Source of the DNA: Azotobacter paspali
GTDB taxonomy: Bacteria > Pseudomonadota > Gammaproteobacteria > Pseudomonadales > Pseudomonadaceae
Reading direction: 5' to 3' (one strand)
Assembly (NCBI RefSeq): GCF_042434745.1
Contig: NZ_JBHLSS010000151.1
Length of the DNA: 48,070 nucleotides
This document shows, piece after piece, positions 26,928-33,906 of the stretch. Both the position numbers and the translations under genes were made by a program. Numbering within the stretch: the first letter of the stretch is position 1; every line of letters begins with the position of its first letter. The notes under the pieces were generated by a model. It made no database searches. It saw only the letters and a program-made list of their open reading frames with translations, and was not told the origin of the DNA.

Positions 26928-27346
26928 AACCCAAAAGAAGGCCACCCCCTCATCCGGCCCTGCGCTTCGCTCCGGGTTCCCTCCCTGCATCGCCGCTCCA
27001 GGGGCTCGCCGCGCAGGGCGATCCATGGCCCATCGCGGCTCTCGCGGCATCCTTGCCGCTCGACCCCTTCCACGACGATTCCGCTCGGCCTCCTGAAGGG
27101 GGCATCCGGCATTGCCTGACAAGCCGTGCTGCAAGAGCGAAAGCGCTTTCAGGCAACCCGGAACCCGACTCCCGTTCAGAAGGCCGAGCGCAGGCGTCGC
27201 GTAGAGGGGCGAGCCGCAGGGAGGCGGCGAGAGTCGTACGAGGGGCATGGATGCCCCTTGTGCGACGACCCTCGGAGCGGGGCCGGAGCGAGGGAACCCC
27301 GGCGCAGCCGGGGCCGAATGACCGGGCGCGCTTTCTCTTTGGTTAG

Positions 27347-27372
27347 TTTCTCTTTGCGCGCGCAAAGAGAAA
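27347..27372. repeat. Long hairpin, right inner part of element A
   Basis: TTTCTCTTTG at 27347-27356 pairs with CAAAGAGAAA at 27363-27372 around CGCGCG, which can itself extend the stem. It is the counterpart of the hairpin at 26900-26927 and is followed by the same GACTCGGCCGGGGGGCCGAA block in inverted orientation. Confidence 0.7.
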
Positions 27373-27489
27373 GTGACTCGGCCGGGGGGCCGAAACAGGG
27401 ACTGTCCGGCCCCTCGGCAAGCAGCCATGCCAAGGCTCACACAACCGTTCCAGTCCGGTATCGAGCGAGCGCTTCATGCGATTGCCCTG

Positions 27490-27498
27490 GAACTTGCC
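27490..27498. repeat. Right flanking direct repeat of element A
   Basis: GAACTTGCC, identical to 26750-26758. One extra G separates it from the inverted-repeat end at 27488, so the exact element boundary is uncertain by a base or two. Confidence 0.65.
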
Positions 27499-27509
27499 CA
27501 CCGCCCGCC

Positions 27510-27716
27510 GCTTCGGCACAATGCGCGCCGTCCTGGGGGAGTAGTCTCCCGCGAGCGACCGCTCGCCCGGCACCCGTCAACATGCTTGGCCCGCAGGCCA
27601 TGGCGGGTGCGACCCCGGCCTCATGTAGGCCGCAGGGTTCGACAAGACCCATGACACGTACACCTCACTCGGGGCGGGGAGGCGTGCGTGTCATGGAAGA
27701 GTCGTCGACCCGCCCC
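27510..27716 (+). promoter_or_regulatory. yybP-ykoY-type manganese riboswitch leader (copy 1)
   Basis: The leader of the first manganese exporter has the marks of the yybP-ykoY aptamer: GGGGGAGTAGTCTCCC at 27535-27550, CCGTCAACATGC near 27575-27586, then GGGTGCGACC and ACAAGACCCATGAC at about 27643-27655. Downstream GGGGCGGG (27671-27678) can pair with CCCGCCCC (27709-27716), ending just ahead of the AGGAAA ribosome site, so control of translation initiation is likely. Known members bind Mn2+ and switch on exporter genes. The family call is from remembered consensus; no covariance search was possible. Confidence 0.8.
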
Positions 27717-27729
27717 CGCAGGAAATTCG

Positions 27730-28311
27730 ATGGAATCCCTTTTCGTCCCTACCCTGATCGTTGCCCTGGCCGAAATCGGCGACAAGACGCAACTACTCGC
27801 CCTGCTCCTCGCCGCCCGCTTCCGGCAGCCCTGGCCGATCATCTGGGGCATAGTCGTCGCCACCCTGACCAACCACTTTGCCGCCGGCGCGGTGGGCAAC
27901 TGGGTCGCCGGGTTCTTCTCGCCCGCCGTGCTGAGCGCCACCCTCGCTGCCGCCTTCGCCGCCGTGGCGATCTGGACGCTGATCCCCGACGAACTGGATG
28001 CGGACGAGGAGTCCGGCCTCAAGCGCCACGGCCCCTTCCTCACTACCCTGATCGCCTTCTTCCTCGCCGAGATGGGTGACAAGACCCAGATCGCCACGGT
28101 GATGCTGGCCGCGCAGTACCCACACTTCGTCCTGGTGGTGATCGGCACCACGCTGGGCATGCTGATCGCCAACGTACCGGTGGTACTGGCTGGCAACTTC
28201 GCGGCCGACCGCCTACCGCTGGATCTGATCCGCCGCATCGCCGCCGCCGGTTTCGCCGCCCTGGCCGTCTACACCGGCTACCAGGCGATGCGACTGGCCG
28301 GCTGGCTATAA
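27730..28311 (+). CDS. GDT1/TMEM165 (UPF0016) family manganese exporter, copy 1
   Basis: This 193-residue inner-membrane protein has six predicted transmembrane segments in two homologous halves, each with the family's E-x-G-D-K-T motif: LAEIGDKTQLL in the first and LAEMGDKTQIA in the second. Bacterial members act as cation/Mn2+ exporters (MneA-like). AGGAAA lies seven bases ahead of ATG 27730 and directly after the riboswitch helix. The neighbouring copy is clearly a paralogue with matching motifs and N terminus (MESLF). The N-terminal in-frame extension to 27688 lies in the leader and was excluded. Confidence 0.92.
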   Translation: MESLFVPTLIVALAEIGDKTQLLALLLAARFRQPWPIIWGIVVATLTNHFAAGAVGNWVAGFFSPAVLSATLAAAFAAVAIWTLIPDELDADEESGLKRHGPFLTTLIAFFLAEMGDKTQIATVMLAAQYPHFVLVVIGTTLGMLIANVPVVLAGNFAADRLPLDLIRRIAAAGFAALAVYTGYQAMRLAGWL

Positions 28312-28350
28312 GCCCTCCAGGCGGGGTCGCGCTTGCCCGGCGCGGCCCCC

Positions 28351-28525
28351 TTGGGCACAATGCCCGCCGTCCTAGGGGAGTTCTCTCCCGCCTGTCCGGA
28401 GCCCTCGCCCGATCTCGAAGCGTGTGTGCTCCAGGCCCGTCGTACATATGCCGAAGGTATGGCACGCGTCCCTCACACCCGGGGCGGGGAGGCGTGCGTG
28501 TCCCGGAAGAATGTCACCCCGCCCC
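28351..28525 (+). promoter_or_regulatory. Degenerate yybP-ykoY-like leader (copy 2)
   Basis: The leader of the second exporter starts like the first (GCACAATGC, then GCCGTCCT) and keeps GGGGAG, but the conserved AGTAG reads AGTTC. GTCGTACATATGCC stands where copy 1 has GTCAACATGC, and the GCGACC and AGACC segments are hard to find. The distal helix GGGGCGGG (28481-28488) with CCCGCCCC (28518-28525) is conserved, with the shared stretch GGAGGCGTGCGTGTC in between. It looks like a duplicated, diverged riboswitch that may have lost or changed ligand response. Confidence 0.55.
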
Positions 28526-28536
28526 CAGGAAATCCG

Positions 28537-29121
28537 ATGGAATCCCTCTTCATCCCTACCCAGATCTCCATCCTCGCCGAGATCGGCGACAAGACCCAGT
28601 TGCTGGCCATGCTGCTGACCCTGCGCTTCCGCAAGCCATGGCCGATCGTCTGGGGCATGTTCATCGGCATCCTCGGCAACCATATACTCGCCGCCGAAAT
28701 CGGCCACTTGGTCGCCGGCCACCTCTCGGAAGTCGCACTGAACGGCATGCTCGCCGTGGCCTTCGCCGCGATCGCCATCTGGACCATGCTGCCCGACCAG
28801 CGGGGCGACGAGGACGACTCCAGGCTCAAGCGCTACGGTCCTTTTCTGACCAGCACCGTCGCCTTCTTCTTCGCCGAGATGGGCGACAAGACCCAGGTCG
28901 CCACCCTGGTGCTGGCCGCGCAGTACACCTATCCCTTCTTCGTGGCGATCGGCACGACGCTGGGCATCGTGATCTCCAACGCACCGGTGGTACTGCTGGC
29001 CGGCAACTTCGTCGCCCAGAACCTGCCGCTGAAGCTGATCCGCCGGATCGCCGCCTTGGCCTTCCTCTGCCTGGCGGTGTATTCGGGTTATCAGACGGCG
29101 AAACTGGCCGGCTGGCTATAG
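28537..29121 (+). CDS. GDT1/TMEM165 (UPF0016) family manganese exporter, copy 2
   Basis: This 194-residue paralogue of the preceding gene has the same start (MESLFIPTQ), six transmembrane segments and both E-x-G-D-K-T motifs (LAEIGDKTQLL, FAEMGDKTQVA), ending in the same LAGWL. Divergence is spread along the protein, mainly in the central loop (DQRGDEDDSRLKRYG), so the duplication is not recent. AGGAAA precedes ATG 28537. The two genes are separated by 225 bases holding a second leader, so each appears to be controlled separately. Confidence 0.92.
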   Translation: MESLFIPTQISILAEIGDKTQLLAMLLTLRFRKPWPIVWGMFIGILGNHILAAEIGHLVAGHLSEVALNGMLAVAFAAIAIWTMLPDQRGDEDDSRLKRYGPFLTSTVAFFFAEMGDKTQVATLVLAAQYTYPFFVAIGTTLGIVISNAPVVLLAGNFVAQNLPLKLIRRIAALAFLCLAVYSGYQTAKLAGWL

Positions 29122-29128
29122 CCGAGCC

Positions 29129-29157
29129 GGCCCGGCCCCCGCTCGCGGAGCCGGGCC
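29129..29157. terminator. GC hairpin between convergent genes
   Basis: GGCCCGGC at 29129-29136 pairs with GCCGGGCC at 29150-29157, between the second exporter and the convergent M48 peptidase gene. There is no T-run, so it is a possible rather than a clear terminator. Confidence 0.45.
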
Positions 29158-29164
29158 CTGCGCT

Positions 29165-29986
29165 TCAACTGCCGCCCTTGGCTTGGCGGTATAGCGGCAT
29201 GACCTTGGGAATCGCCGCCTCCAGCGCCGCCGTGCGGTTGCCCGGCGAGGGGTGGGTACTCATGAACTGCGGCGTGCCGTTGCTCTCCGCCTGGCTCATC
29301 TTCTGCCACAGGGTAAGTGCCGCGTTCGGGTCGTAGCCGGCACGGGCGGCCAGCTCCAAACCGATCAGATCCGCCTCGTTCTCGTTGCTGCGGCTGTTGG
29401 GCAGGGTCATGCCGTACTGCACCGCCACGTCCGCCATGGCCATGCTGACTTCCCCCACCCCGAGCAGCGCGCTGGCGCCTTGCTTGGCCATTTCCACGGC
29501 ATAGGCCTTGGACAGCGCCTCGCGGCCATGCTCGCGCAAGGCATGGGCGATCTCGTGGCCCATGACCGCGGCGATCTCATCGTCGGTCAGCCGCAGCTTT
29601 TCGATCAGCCCGTTGTAGAAAATGATCTTGCCACCTGGCCCGCAACTGGCGTTCAGCTCGTCGCTATCGATCAGCGCGACCTCCCATTGCCACTGCGCGG
29701 CATCGGCGCGGAACAGCGGCGCCTTGGCGATCAGCCGGCGGGCGACTTCGTCCAAGCGCCGGGCATTCTGGCTGCTGGTATCCAGCAACCCCTTCTCGGC
29801 AGCCTCGCTCAGCGTCTGCTGATAGGACTTGGCGTACATCTGGTTGACCTGCTCGGTGGAGAGCGTACTGAACATGTACTGCTTGCGCTCGACCCCCACG
29901 GCGCCGCCACTGGTGGTCTGGACAGGCTGGCAGGCGACCAGCAGCAAGGCGACGGCCACGCCGGAGAGATAAGACGACTTGCCCAT
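29165..29986 (-). CDS. M48-family metalloprotease lipoprotein
   Basis: The 273-residue protein has a signal peptide with lipobox LLVAC (Cys19), a zinc-protease motif HEIAH at 144-148 and the third zinc ligand in NENEADLIGLELAARAGYDP. This is the pattern of outer-membrane-anchored M48 peptidases (LoiP/YcaL-like) that degrade misfolded envelope proteins. ATG 29986 has AGGAG upstream; the long open frame to 30607 is antisense to the next gene and was excluded. It is a single gene, convergent with the exporters. Confidence 0.92.
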   Translation of the reverse strand: MGKSSYLSGVAVALLLVACQPVQTTSGGAVGVERKQYMFSTLSTEQVNQMYAKSYQQTLSEAAEKGLLDTSSQNARRLDEVARRLIAKAPLFRADAAQWQWEVALIDSDELNASCGPGGKIIFYNGLIEKLRLTDDEIAAVMGHEIAHALREHGREALSKAYAVEMAKQGASALLGVGEVSMAMADVAVQYGMTLPNSRSNENEADLIGLELAARAGYDPNAALTLWQKMSQAESNGTPQFMSTHPSPGNRTAALEAAIPKVMPLYRQAKGGS

Positions 29987-30141
29987 ATGGGTACTCCTGA
30001 AAAACACGGCCTTCATGCTAGGTCGCCGACACGGGGACGACAACCGGGACCAGGAAACCAATGGCAATAAGCCAGCGACCCCGCAGGCGGAGCCGGCAAG
30101 AGAACCGCGCCGTACCGGAAAGCTTCCGTGGCGGCCTCGGC

Positions 30142-30762
30142 TCAGGCCGGCGTCAGGCATGCCGGGGCATCCAGGCGTGGATCGTTGACCAGATCCGCCA
30201 GGGCCCGCTCGCGCAGCGCCGAAGCGGGTCGCGACAATAGTTCCTGCAGCTCGCTCATGGGGCTGGCAGCGTCCAACCAGAGCGCCTGGCCGGCCTCGTC
30301 GAGAATCAGGGGCCGGCGCTGGCTGGCAGCCGCCTGGGTGACCATGGCGACGCTCAGGTAGACCTGCCCGCCGACCGGATAGGCTTCCCAAACTGCCGCG
30401 AAATACAGCAACAGCGCCTCGCCGCTCATCCAGTAGGGGCGCTTGCGCACGGCGGCGCCGCGCCACTCGTAGAAACCGTTGGCCGGCAACAGGCAGCGGC
30501 GTGCCCGGAAAGCTTCGCGGAACATCGGTTGCCCGGCCAGGGTTTCCGCCCGGGCATGGGCCGGCGTACGCGACAGATCGGTCAGCCAGGCCGGGGTCAA
30601 GCCCCAACGTGCCAACGCCGCCTCGCGCGCACCGTCGGCATCGCGCAGCATCAGTACCTGGGCGGCCGGAGCGATGCTCCAGTGCGGCGCCAAATCCGTG
30701 GGAAAGCCGCGCAGGGCAGTCAAGGCCGGCAGCCAGCGAAACAGGGCGTAACGTCCACTCAT
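30142..30762 (-). CDS. SRAP-domain (YedK/HMCES-like) protein lacking catalytic residues
   Basis: This 206-residue SRAP-family protein would normally shield abasic sites by crosslinking through Cys2. The domain is recognisable (GRYALF, ARAETLAG, RCLLPANGFYEW, RRPLIL). The sequence begins M-S-G-R, so the crosslinking Cys2 is Ser (codon AGT). Against E. coli YedK, Asn75 is His (HARAET) and the His160 region (IHDRRP) reads ASQRRP with a short deletion. Arg77 and Glu105 equivalents remain. ATG 30762 puts GRYA at the family position; an upstream ATG at 30795 would bury it further. Crosslinking looks impossible by the known chemistry; DNA binding may remain. Confidence 0.85.
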   Translation of the reverse strand: MSGRYALFRWLPALTALRGFPTDLAPHWSIAPAAQVLMLRDADGAREAALARWGLTPAWLTDLSRTPAHARAETLAGQPMFREAFRARRCLLPANGFYEWRGAAVRKRPYWMSGEALLLYFAAVWEAYPVGGQVYLSVAMVTQAAASQRRPLILDEAGQALWLDAASPMSELQELLSRPASALRERALADLVNDPRLDAPACLTPA

Positions 30763-30849
30763 GACGACGGGCACTCGGGGGCGGGGAAGCGACATGGAAT
30801 CGAGCTACCGTCCATTGTAGCGGCGAGGCCCTTCGCGTGAAGCTCGACG

Positions 30850-30861
30850 GGTCGGTGTTTC
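30850..30861. repeat. Left flanking direct repeat of element B
   Basis: GGTCGGTGTTTC here is repeated perfectly at 31067-31078, directly abutting both inverted-repeat ends of element B. A 12-base target-site duplication is the simplest reading. Confidence 0.75.
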
Positions 30862-31066
30862 AGGGCAGTCGCATGAAATGTCTTTCCGATACCGGACTGG
30901 AAAGATTGTGTGATCCTTGGCATGGCTGCTTGCCGAGTAGCTGGATAGTCCCCGTTTCGGCCCCTCGGCAAGCAGCCGATGCACCGGATTTGAAGACCAG
31001 GCCGGAACGACCAGGCACACAATCTTTCCAGTCTGGTATCAGGCGAGCGCTTCATGCGATTGCCTT
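30862..31066. mobile_element. Element B: 205-bp non-coding element, relative of element A
   Basis: It starts AGGGCAGTCGCATGAA and ends TTCATGCGATTGCCTT. Its left arm aligns without gaps for about 100 bases to the complement of the right arm of element A (GGACTGGAAAGATTGTGTGA, CCTTGGCATGGCTGCTTGCC). Its right arm aligns likewise to the complement of A's left arm, including the extra block with TTCCGGCCTGGTCTTCA. B is therefore in opposite orientation to A. The two arms meet at about 30966, with the inner hairpins and roughly 500 bases of A missing. It has no coding capacity and looks like a deletion derivative able to form a long hairpin. Confidence 0.75.
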
Positions 31067-31078
31067 GGTCGGTGTTTC
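31067..31078. repeat. Right flanking direct repeat of element B
   Basis: GGTCGGTGTTTC, identical to 30850-30861. Confidence 0.75.
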
Positions 31079-31201
31079 CGACATCGTGGACTCTCCCGAG
31101 TTGCCGCTATAATGCCCGACCGATTTTTCCCCGCGATAAGAGGTGCAGGCCCGCGCCTCCGCCTCCTTCGCTATCTATCCAGTCCTGATCAAGAGCACAT
31201 G

Positions 31202-32365
31202 ATGGGCGAATTCGATGCCATCCGACCCTATGCCGACGCCGAGGTCCCTGCCGTCCTGCAGCGGCTGATCGCCGACGCCGGCTTTCTCGACATTCTTACC
31301 CGCTTCCGCTTTCCGCGCCTGGCCGGACCGCTCGGCTGGCTGCTCAAGCCGCTCATCGCCATGCGGCTGCGTACCGAGTTCGCCCGGATCGATAGCGTCG
31401 CGGCCCTGCAGACGAAGATCGAAACCTATGTCGACCGCACCATCGAGCGCGCCACCGATGGCGTGACCTACAGCGGCCTGGAGCAGCTCAGGCCCGGCAA
31501 GGCCTACCTCTTCCTCGCCAACCACCGCGACATCGTGATGGACCCGGCCTTCGTCAACTACGCGATCTACCACGCCGGACTGCGCACCCCGCGCATCGCC
31601 ATCGGTGACAACCTGCTGCAACGGCCCTTCGTCAGCGACCTGATGCGCCTGAACAAAAGCTTCATCGTGCACCGCTCGCTGAGCGGACGGCGGGAGAAAC
31701 TCGCCGCCTATCAACTGCTCTCCGCCTACATCAACCATTCGATCCGGGAGGAAGGCGAGTCGATCTGGATCGCCCAAGCCGAAGGCCGTGCCAAGGACGG
31801 CGACGACCGTACCGACTCGGCGATCCTCAAGATGTTCCACATGAGCCGCAGGGACGAGCTCTTCGCCGAGGCGGTGAAGTCCCTCAACCTGATTCCGGTG
31901 TCGATCAGTTACGAATACGACCCCTGCGACCAGGCCAAGGCCCGCGAGCTGTACACCCGCGCCACCACCGGCAGCTACACCAAGGCGCCGGGCGAGGACG
32001 ACCAGAGCATCGCCCTCGGCATCACCGGCTACAAAGGGCGGGTGCACATCCACTTCGGTGCGCCGCTGGAGGCATCGCCGGAGGACGCCAAGCAGCTCGC
32101 CGCGGAGATCGACCGGCAGATCCTCGGCAACTATCGGCTGTTCCCGGCCCATCACCTGGCTTATGAGCAATACGCCGGGCGCGATCCCAAGCTGCAGGTG
32201 CCGACGGCGGCGCAGTTGTTCTCCGCCGAGGAGATCGCCCGCGCGGAGGCGGAATGGCAGAAACGCCTGGCCGCCTGTCCCGAAGAGCAACGTCCCTATC
32301 TGGTCCTGCAATACGCCAATCCGGTACGCAACCGCTACCGAGTCAAGGCCGGCCTGCCGCTGTAA
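31202..32365 (+). CDS. 1-acyl-sn-glycerol-3-phosphate acyltransferase-like protein
   Basis: The 387-residue protein belongs to the PlsC-like acyltransferase superfamily. The acyl-transfer motif HX4D is in FLANHRDIVMD, followed by a RLNKSFIVHRS block and WIAQAEGRAKDG, the counterparts of motifs II and III. It is longer than PlsC and lacks obvious membrane helices beyond the N-terminal region. The substrate is unknown; a phospholipid or an ester lipid is likely. Two ATG codons are adjacent (31199, 31202); GAG lies eight bases from the second, which gives the N terminus MGEFDAIRPY. It is not part of an obvious operon. Confidence 0.8.
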   Translation: MGEFDAIRPYADAEVPAVLQRLIADAGFLDILTRFRFPRLAGPLGWLLKPLIAMRLRTEFARIDSVAALQTKIETYVDRTIERATDGVTYSGLEQLRPGKAYLFLANHRDIVMDPAFVNYAIYHAGLRTPRIAIGDNLLQRPFVSDLMRLNKSFIVHRSLSGRREKLAAYQLLSAYINHSIREEGESIWIAQAEGRAKDGDDRTDSAILKMFHMSRRDELFAEAVKSLNLIPVSISYEYDPCDQAKARELYTRATTGSYTKAPGEDDQSIALGITGYKGRVHIHFGAPLEASPEDAKQLAAEIDRQILGNYRLFPAHHLAYEQYAGRDPKLQVPTAAQLFSAEEIARAEAEWQKRLAACPEEQRPYLVLQYANPVRNRYRVKAGLPL

Positions 32366-32380
32366 GGATGCCGGCGCCCT

Positions 32381-32665
32381 TCAGAGCCGGGTACTGCTCC
32401 AGGAAAGGAGCAGCGCCAGCAGCAGGGTGCCGGCGCCGAAGCGATAGAAGAAGCGGTTGATTTGCACGGTCGCCGCCTCCAGCGCCCAGGTCCTTTCTTC
32501 ATCATCCAGTTCCCTCTCGCCGACCAGGCGTGCCAGGGCACGCTGCTCGCGCAGGCGCGTGGCGAGTAGCAGCCAGCTTCCAGCAATGGCGAATAACAGG
32601 GCCGCGCCATTGAGCAGCAACGACGGGGAAAACGGCAGGGGGACCCCAGGAACCAGCAATAGCAT
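32381..32665 (-). CDS. Small two-helix membrane protein of unknown function
   Basis: This 94-residue protein has two predicted transmembrane helices (about 15-36, LLNGAALLFAIAGSWLLLA, and about 75-90, FGAGTLLLALLLSW) and a charged loop between them (REQRALARLVGERELDDEER). I recognise no domain. The ribosome site GGAGG before ATG 32665 and the codon pattern support a real gene. It is convergent with the acyltransferase, 15 bases apart. Confidence 0.65.
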   Translation of the reverse strand: MLLLVPGVPLPFSPSLLLNGAALLFAIAGSWLLLATRLREQRALARLVGERELDDEERTWALEAATVQINRFFYRFGAGTLLLALLLSWSSTRL

Positions 32666-33038
32666 CGAAACCTCCGCATTAGTGCAGTGCGCGAAGGAGC
32701 CGCGCGCACCATAAAAGGGAAAGACGGACCACTCTCCGTAGCGGGCCGAAAACTTCGCCGCCCACCGTCAAGTGCGTAAAATGCCCATCGCAGCGCGGCC
32801 CGACACCTTCGCGCGCCGCGCGGGAGGCTGGCCGACGACTTGCATGGCATTTTGGCGCGGACAGGGAAGACCCGGACACGTTCTGTGCAAGCCAAGTGCC
32901 TTGCAAGCGTCGTTTTCGACTAATGCCCATGGGCTCCGAAGTTCTGCTTTTGCCGCGAAACGGCCATAGCCGACCATCCTGAAGTCCTGGTTACGAGGCA
33001 AGGCATCCGATCAGCCATTCAGCCATGGAGGAATCGAC
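32666..33038. other. 373-base gap with weak promoter candidates
   Basis: The gap lies between divergent starts (minus-strand membrane protein and plus-strand 60-residue protein). TAAAAT at 32777-32782 is a possible -10 element for the plus-strand gene, but no good -35 is in place. No gene, repeat or stable hairpin was recognised. Confidence 0.3.
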
Positions 33039-33221
33039 ATGCAATACGCCAAACCCCTCGAATGTTCGACCGATCTGCAGGATGAGCTGGAAGAACGCAT
33101 CGGACTGGACTTCTGCACCCATGATCAGGACTGGCTGGACTACTGCCGGCTGGGCGGCCACGAGCATTACGAATTCCCCGTCGCCGAGCGGCCGAAAAAA
33201 GGCTACGCCAGGGCCGCCTGA
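33039..33221 (+). CDS. Small conserved acidic protein of unknown function
   Basis: This 60-residue cytoplasmic protein is rich in acidic and aromatic residues, with two Cys (CSTDLQ and FCTHDQDWLDYC has two more) and a YEFPVAERPKKGY tail. ATG 33039 is preceded by GGAGGAATCGAC, a strong ribosome site. I recall similar short proteins near mqo in pseudomonads but no function. It is convergent with the YajG-like gene. Confidence 0.7.
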   Translation: MQYAKPLECSTDLQDELEERIGLDFCTHDQDWLDYCRLGGHEHYEFPVAERPKKGYARAA

Positions 33222-33312
33222 CCGCATGCCGGCAGGCGCCGGCCGGAGTGGCGGCCGCCAGCTCCGGCAGGAAAGGCGCCCCGGCCCCGGCGAACGGGCC
33301 GGGGCGCACGCC

Positions 33313-33906
33313 TCAGCGCTCCAGCAACAGTTGGCCGATGGCCGGGTCCTTGAAGGCGCGGGTCAGGGCATCGCTGAGCACGTCGCTGACCAGCTTGGTG
33401 TTGGTCTGCTGATTCGGCGCCATGCCGAAGCGTTGGTTCAGCGAGGCGCCATAACGGCCGCTGTAGCGACGGCTGGCATTTTGCACATCGACCCGGAAGG
33501 TCGCGCCGATATCGGCCTCGGTGACATAGGTTCCCCCCTTCGGTGACTGGTACTTCAGTTCGGCCAGGGTCAGCGTCAGTTGTGGCGCGTTGTAGGCATT
33601 GGCCGAGGGGGTGAAACCGAGTAGACGTAACGCCGTTTCGGCCTGGGTCTGCAGCCGGGGCAGCACGTCCTGTCCGCGCACGACGATCATGCTGGTCTCC
33701 GGATACAGACCGCCGCGGGTACCCAGGTTCGGCGAAGCGCGTCCGTCAACCACCCGCACGACGACAGGCTGACCGGATCCGACCGCGGTGAGCGGCGTGT
33801 TGATCTTCGGCTCGGGGGTGATTTGTTGCGGGCTGAGGGCACAGCCGGCCAGCCCCAGGCTGGCGACGGCGATCAGGCCGAGCACTGGCAACAGACGATA
33901 CAGCAT
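33313..33906 (-). CDS. YajG-family lipoprotein
   Basis: The 197-residue protein has a signal peptide with lipobox GLAGC (Cys22) and resembles YajG lipoproteins throughout: ALSPQQITPEPKI, VVDGRASPNLGTRGG, then TSMIVVRGQDVLPRL and the C-terminal LVSDVLSDALTRAFKDPAI. It is probably an outer-membrane lipoprotein; its role is unknown. ATG 33906 has GGAGAA at good spacing. A similar gene stands beside mqo in P. aeruginosa, as recalled. Confidence 0.88.
   Translation of the reverse strand: MLYRLLPVLGLIAVASLGLAGCALSPQQITPEPKINTPLTAVGSGQPVVVRVVDGRASPNLGTRGGLYPETSMIVVRGQDVLPRLQTQAETALRLLGFTPSANAYNAPQLTLTLAELKYQSPKGGTYVTEADIGATFRVDVQNASRRYSGRYGASLNQRFGMAPNQQTNTKLVSDVLSDALTRAFKDPAIGQLLLER

Larger units (their letters stand above)
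26759..27488. mobile_element. Element A: 730-bp non-coding element with terminal inverted repeats
   Basis: The element starts AGGGCAATCGCATGAA and ends TTCATGCGATTGCCCT, a perfect 16-base inverted repeat, and is flanked by a 9-base direct repeat. Inverted similarity continues inward for about 75-100 bases (for example ATACTAGGCTGGAAAGG against the complement of the right arm, and GGCTGCTTGCCGAG). The left arm has an extra block of about 30 bases (around 26818-26850) missing from the right arm, which gives the element a direction. The middle holds two long hairpins and GC-rich sequence with no convincing gene. Element B at 30862-31066 is a shorter relative in the opposite orientation. It is probably a non-autonomous transposable element; the transposase that moves it is not visible. 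Confidence 0.75.

Noticed and set aside
26898..27440. 180-codon minus-strand frame inside element A
   Set aside because: Low-complexity translation of hairpin arms with no ribosome site or recognisable fold; element A is better read as non-coding.
27126..28079. 317-codon frame running from element A into the first exporter
   Set aside because: Arg/Pro/Ser-rich, no domain, crosses the riboswitch leader and overlaps a real gene in another frame; a by-product of GC-rich repeat sequence.
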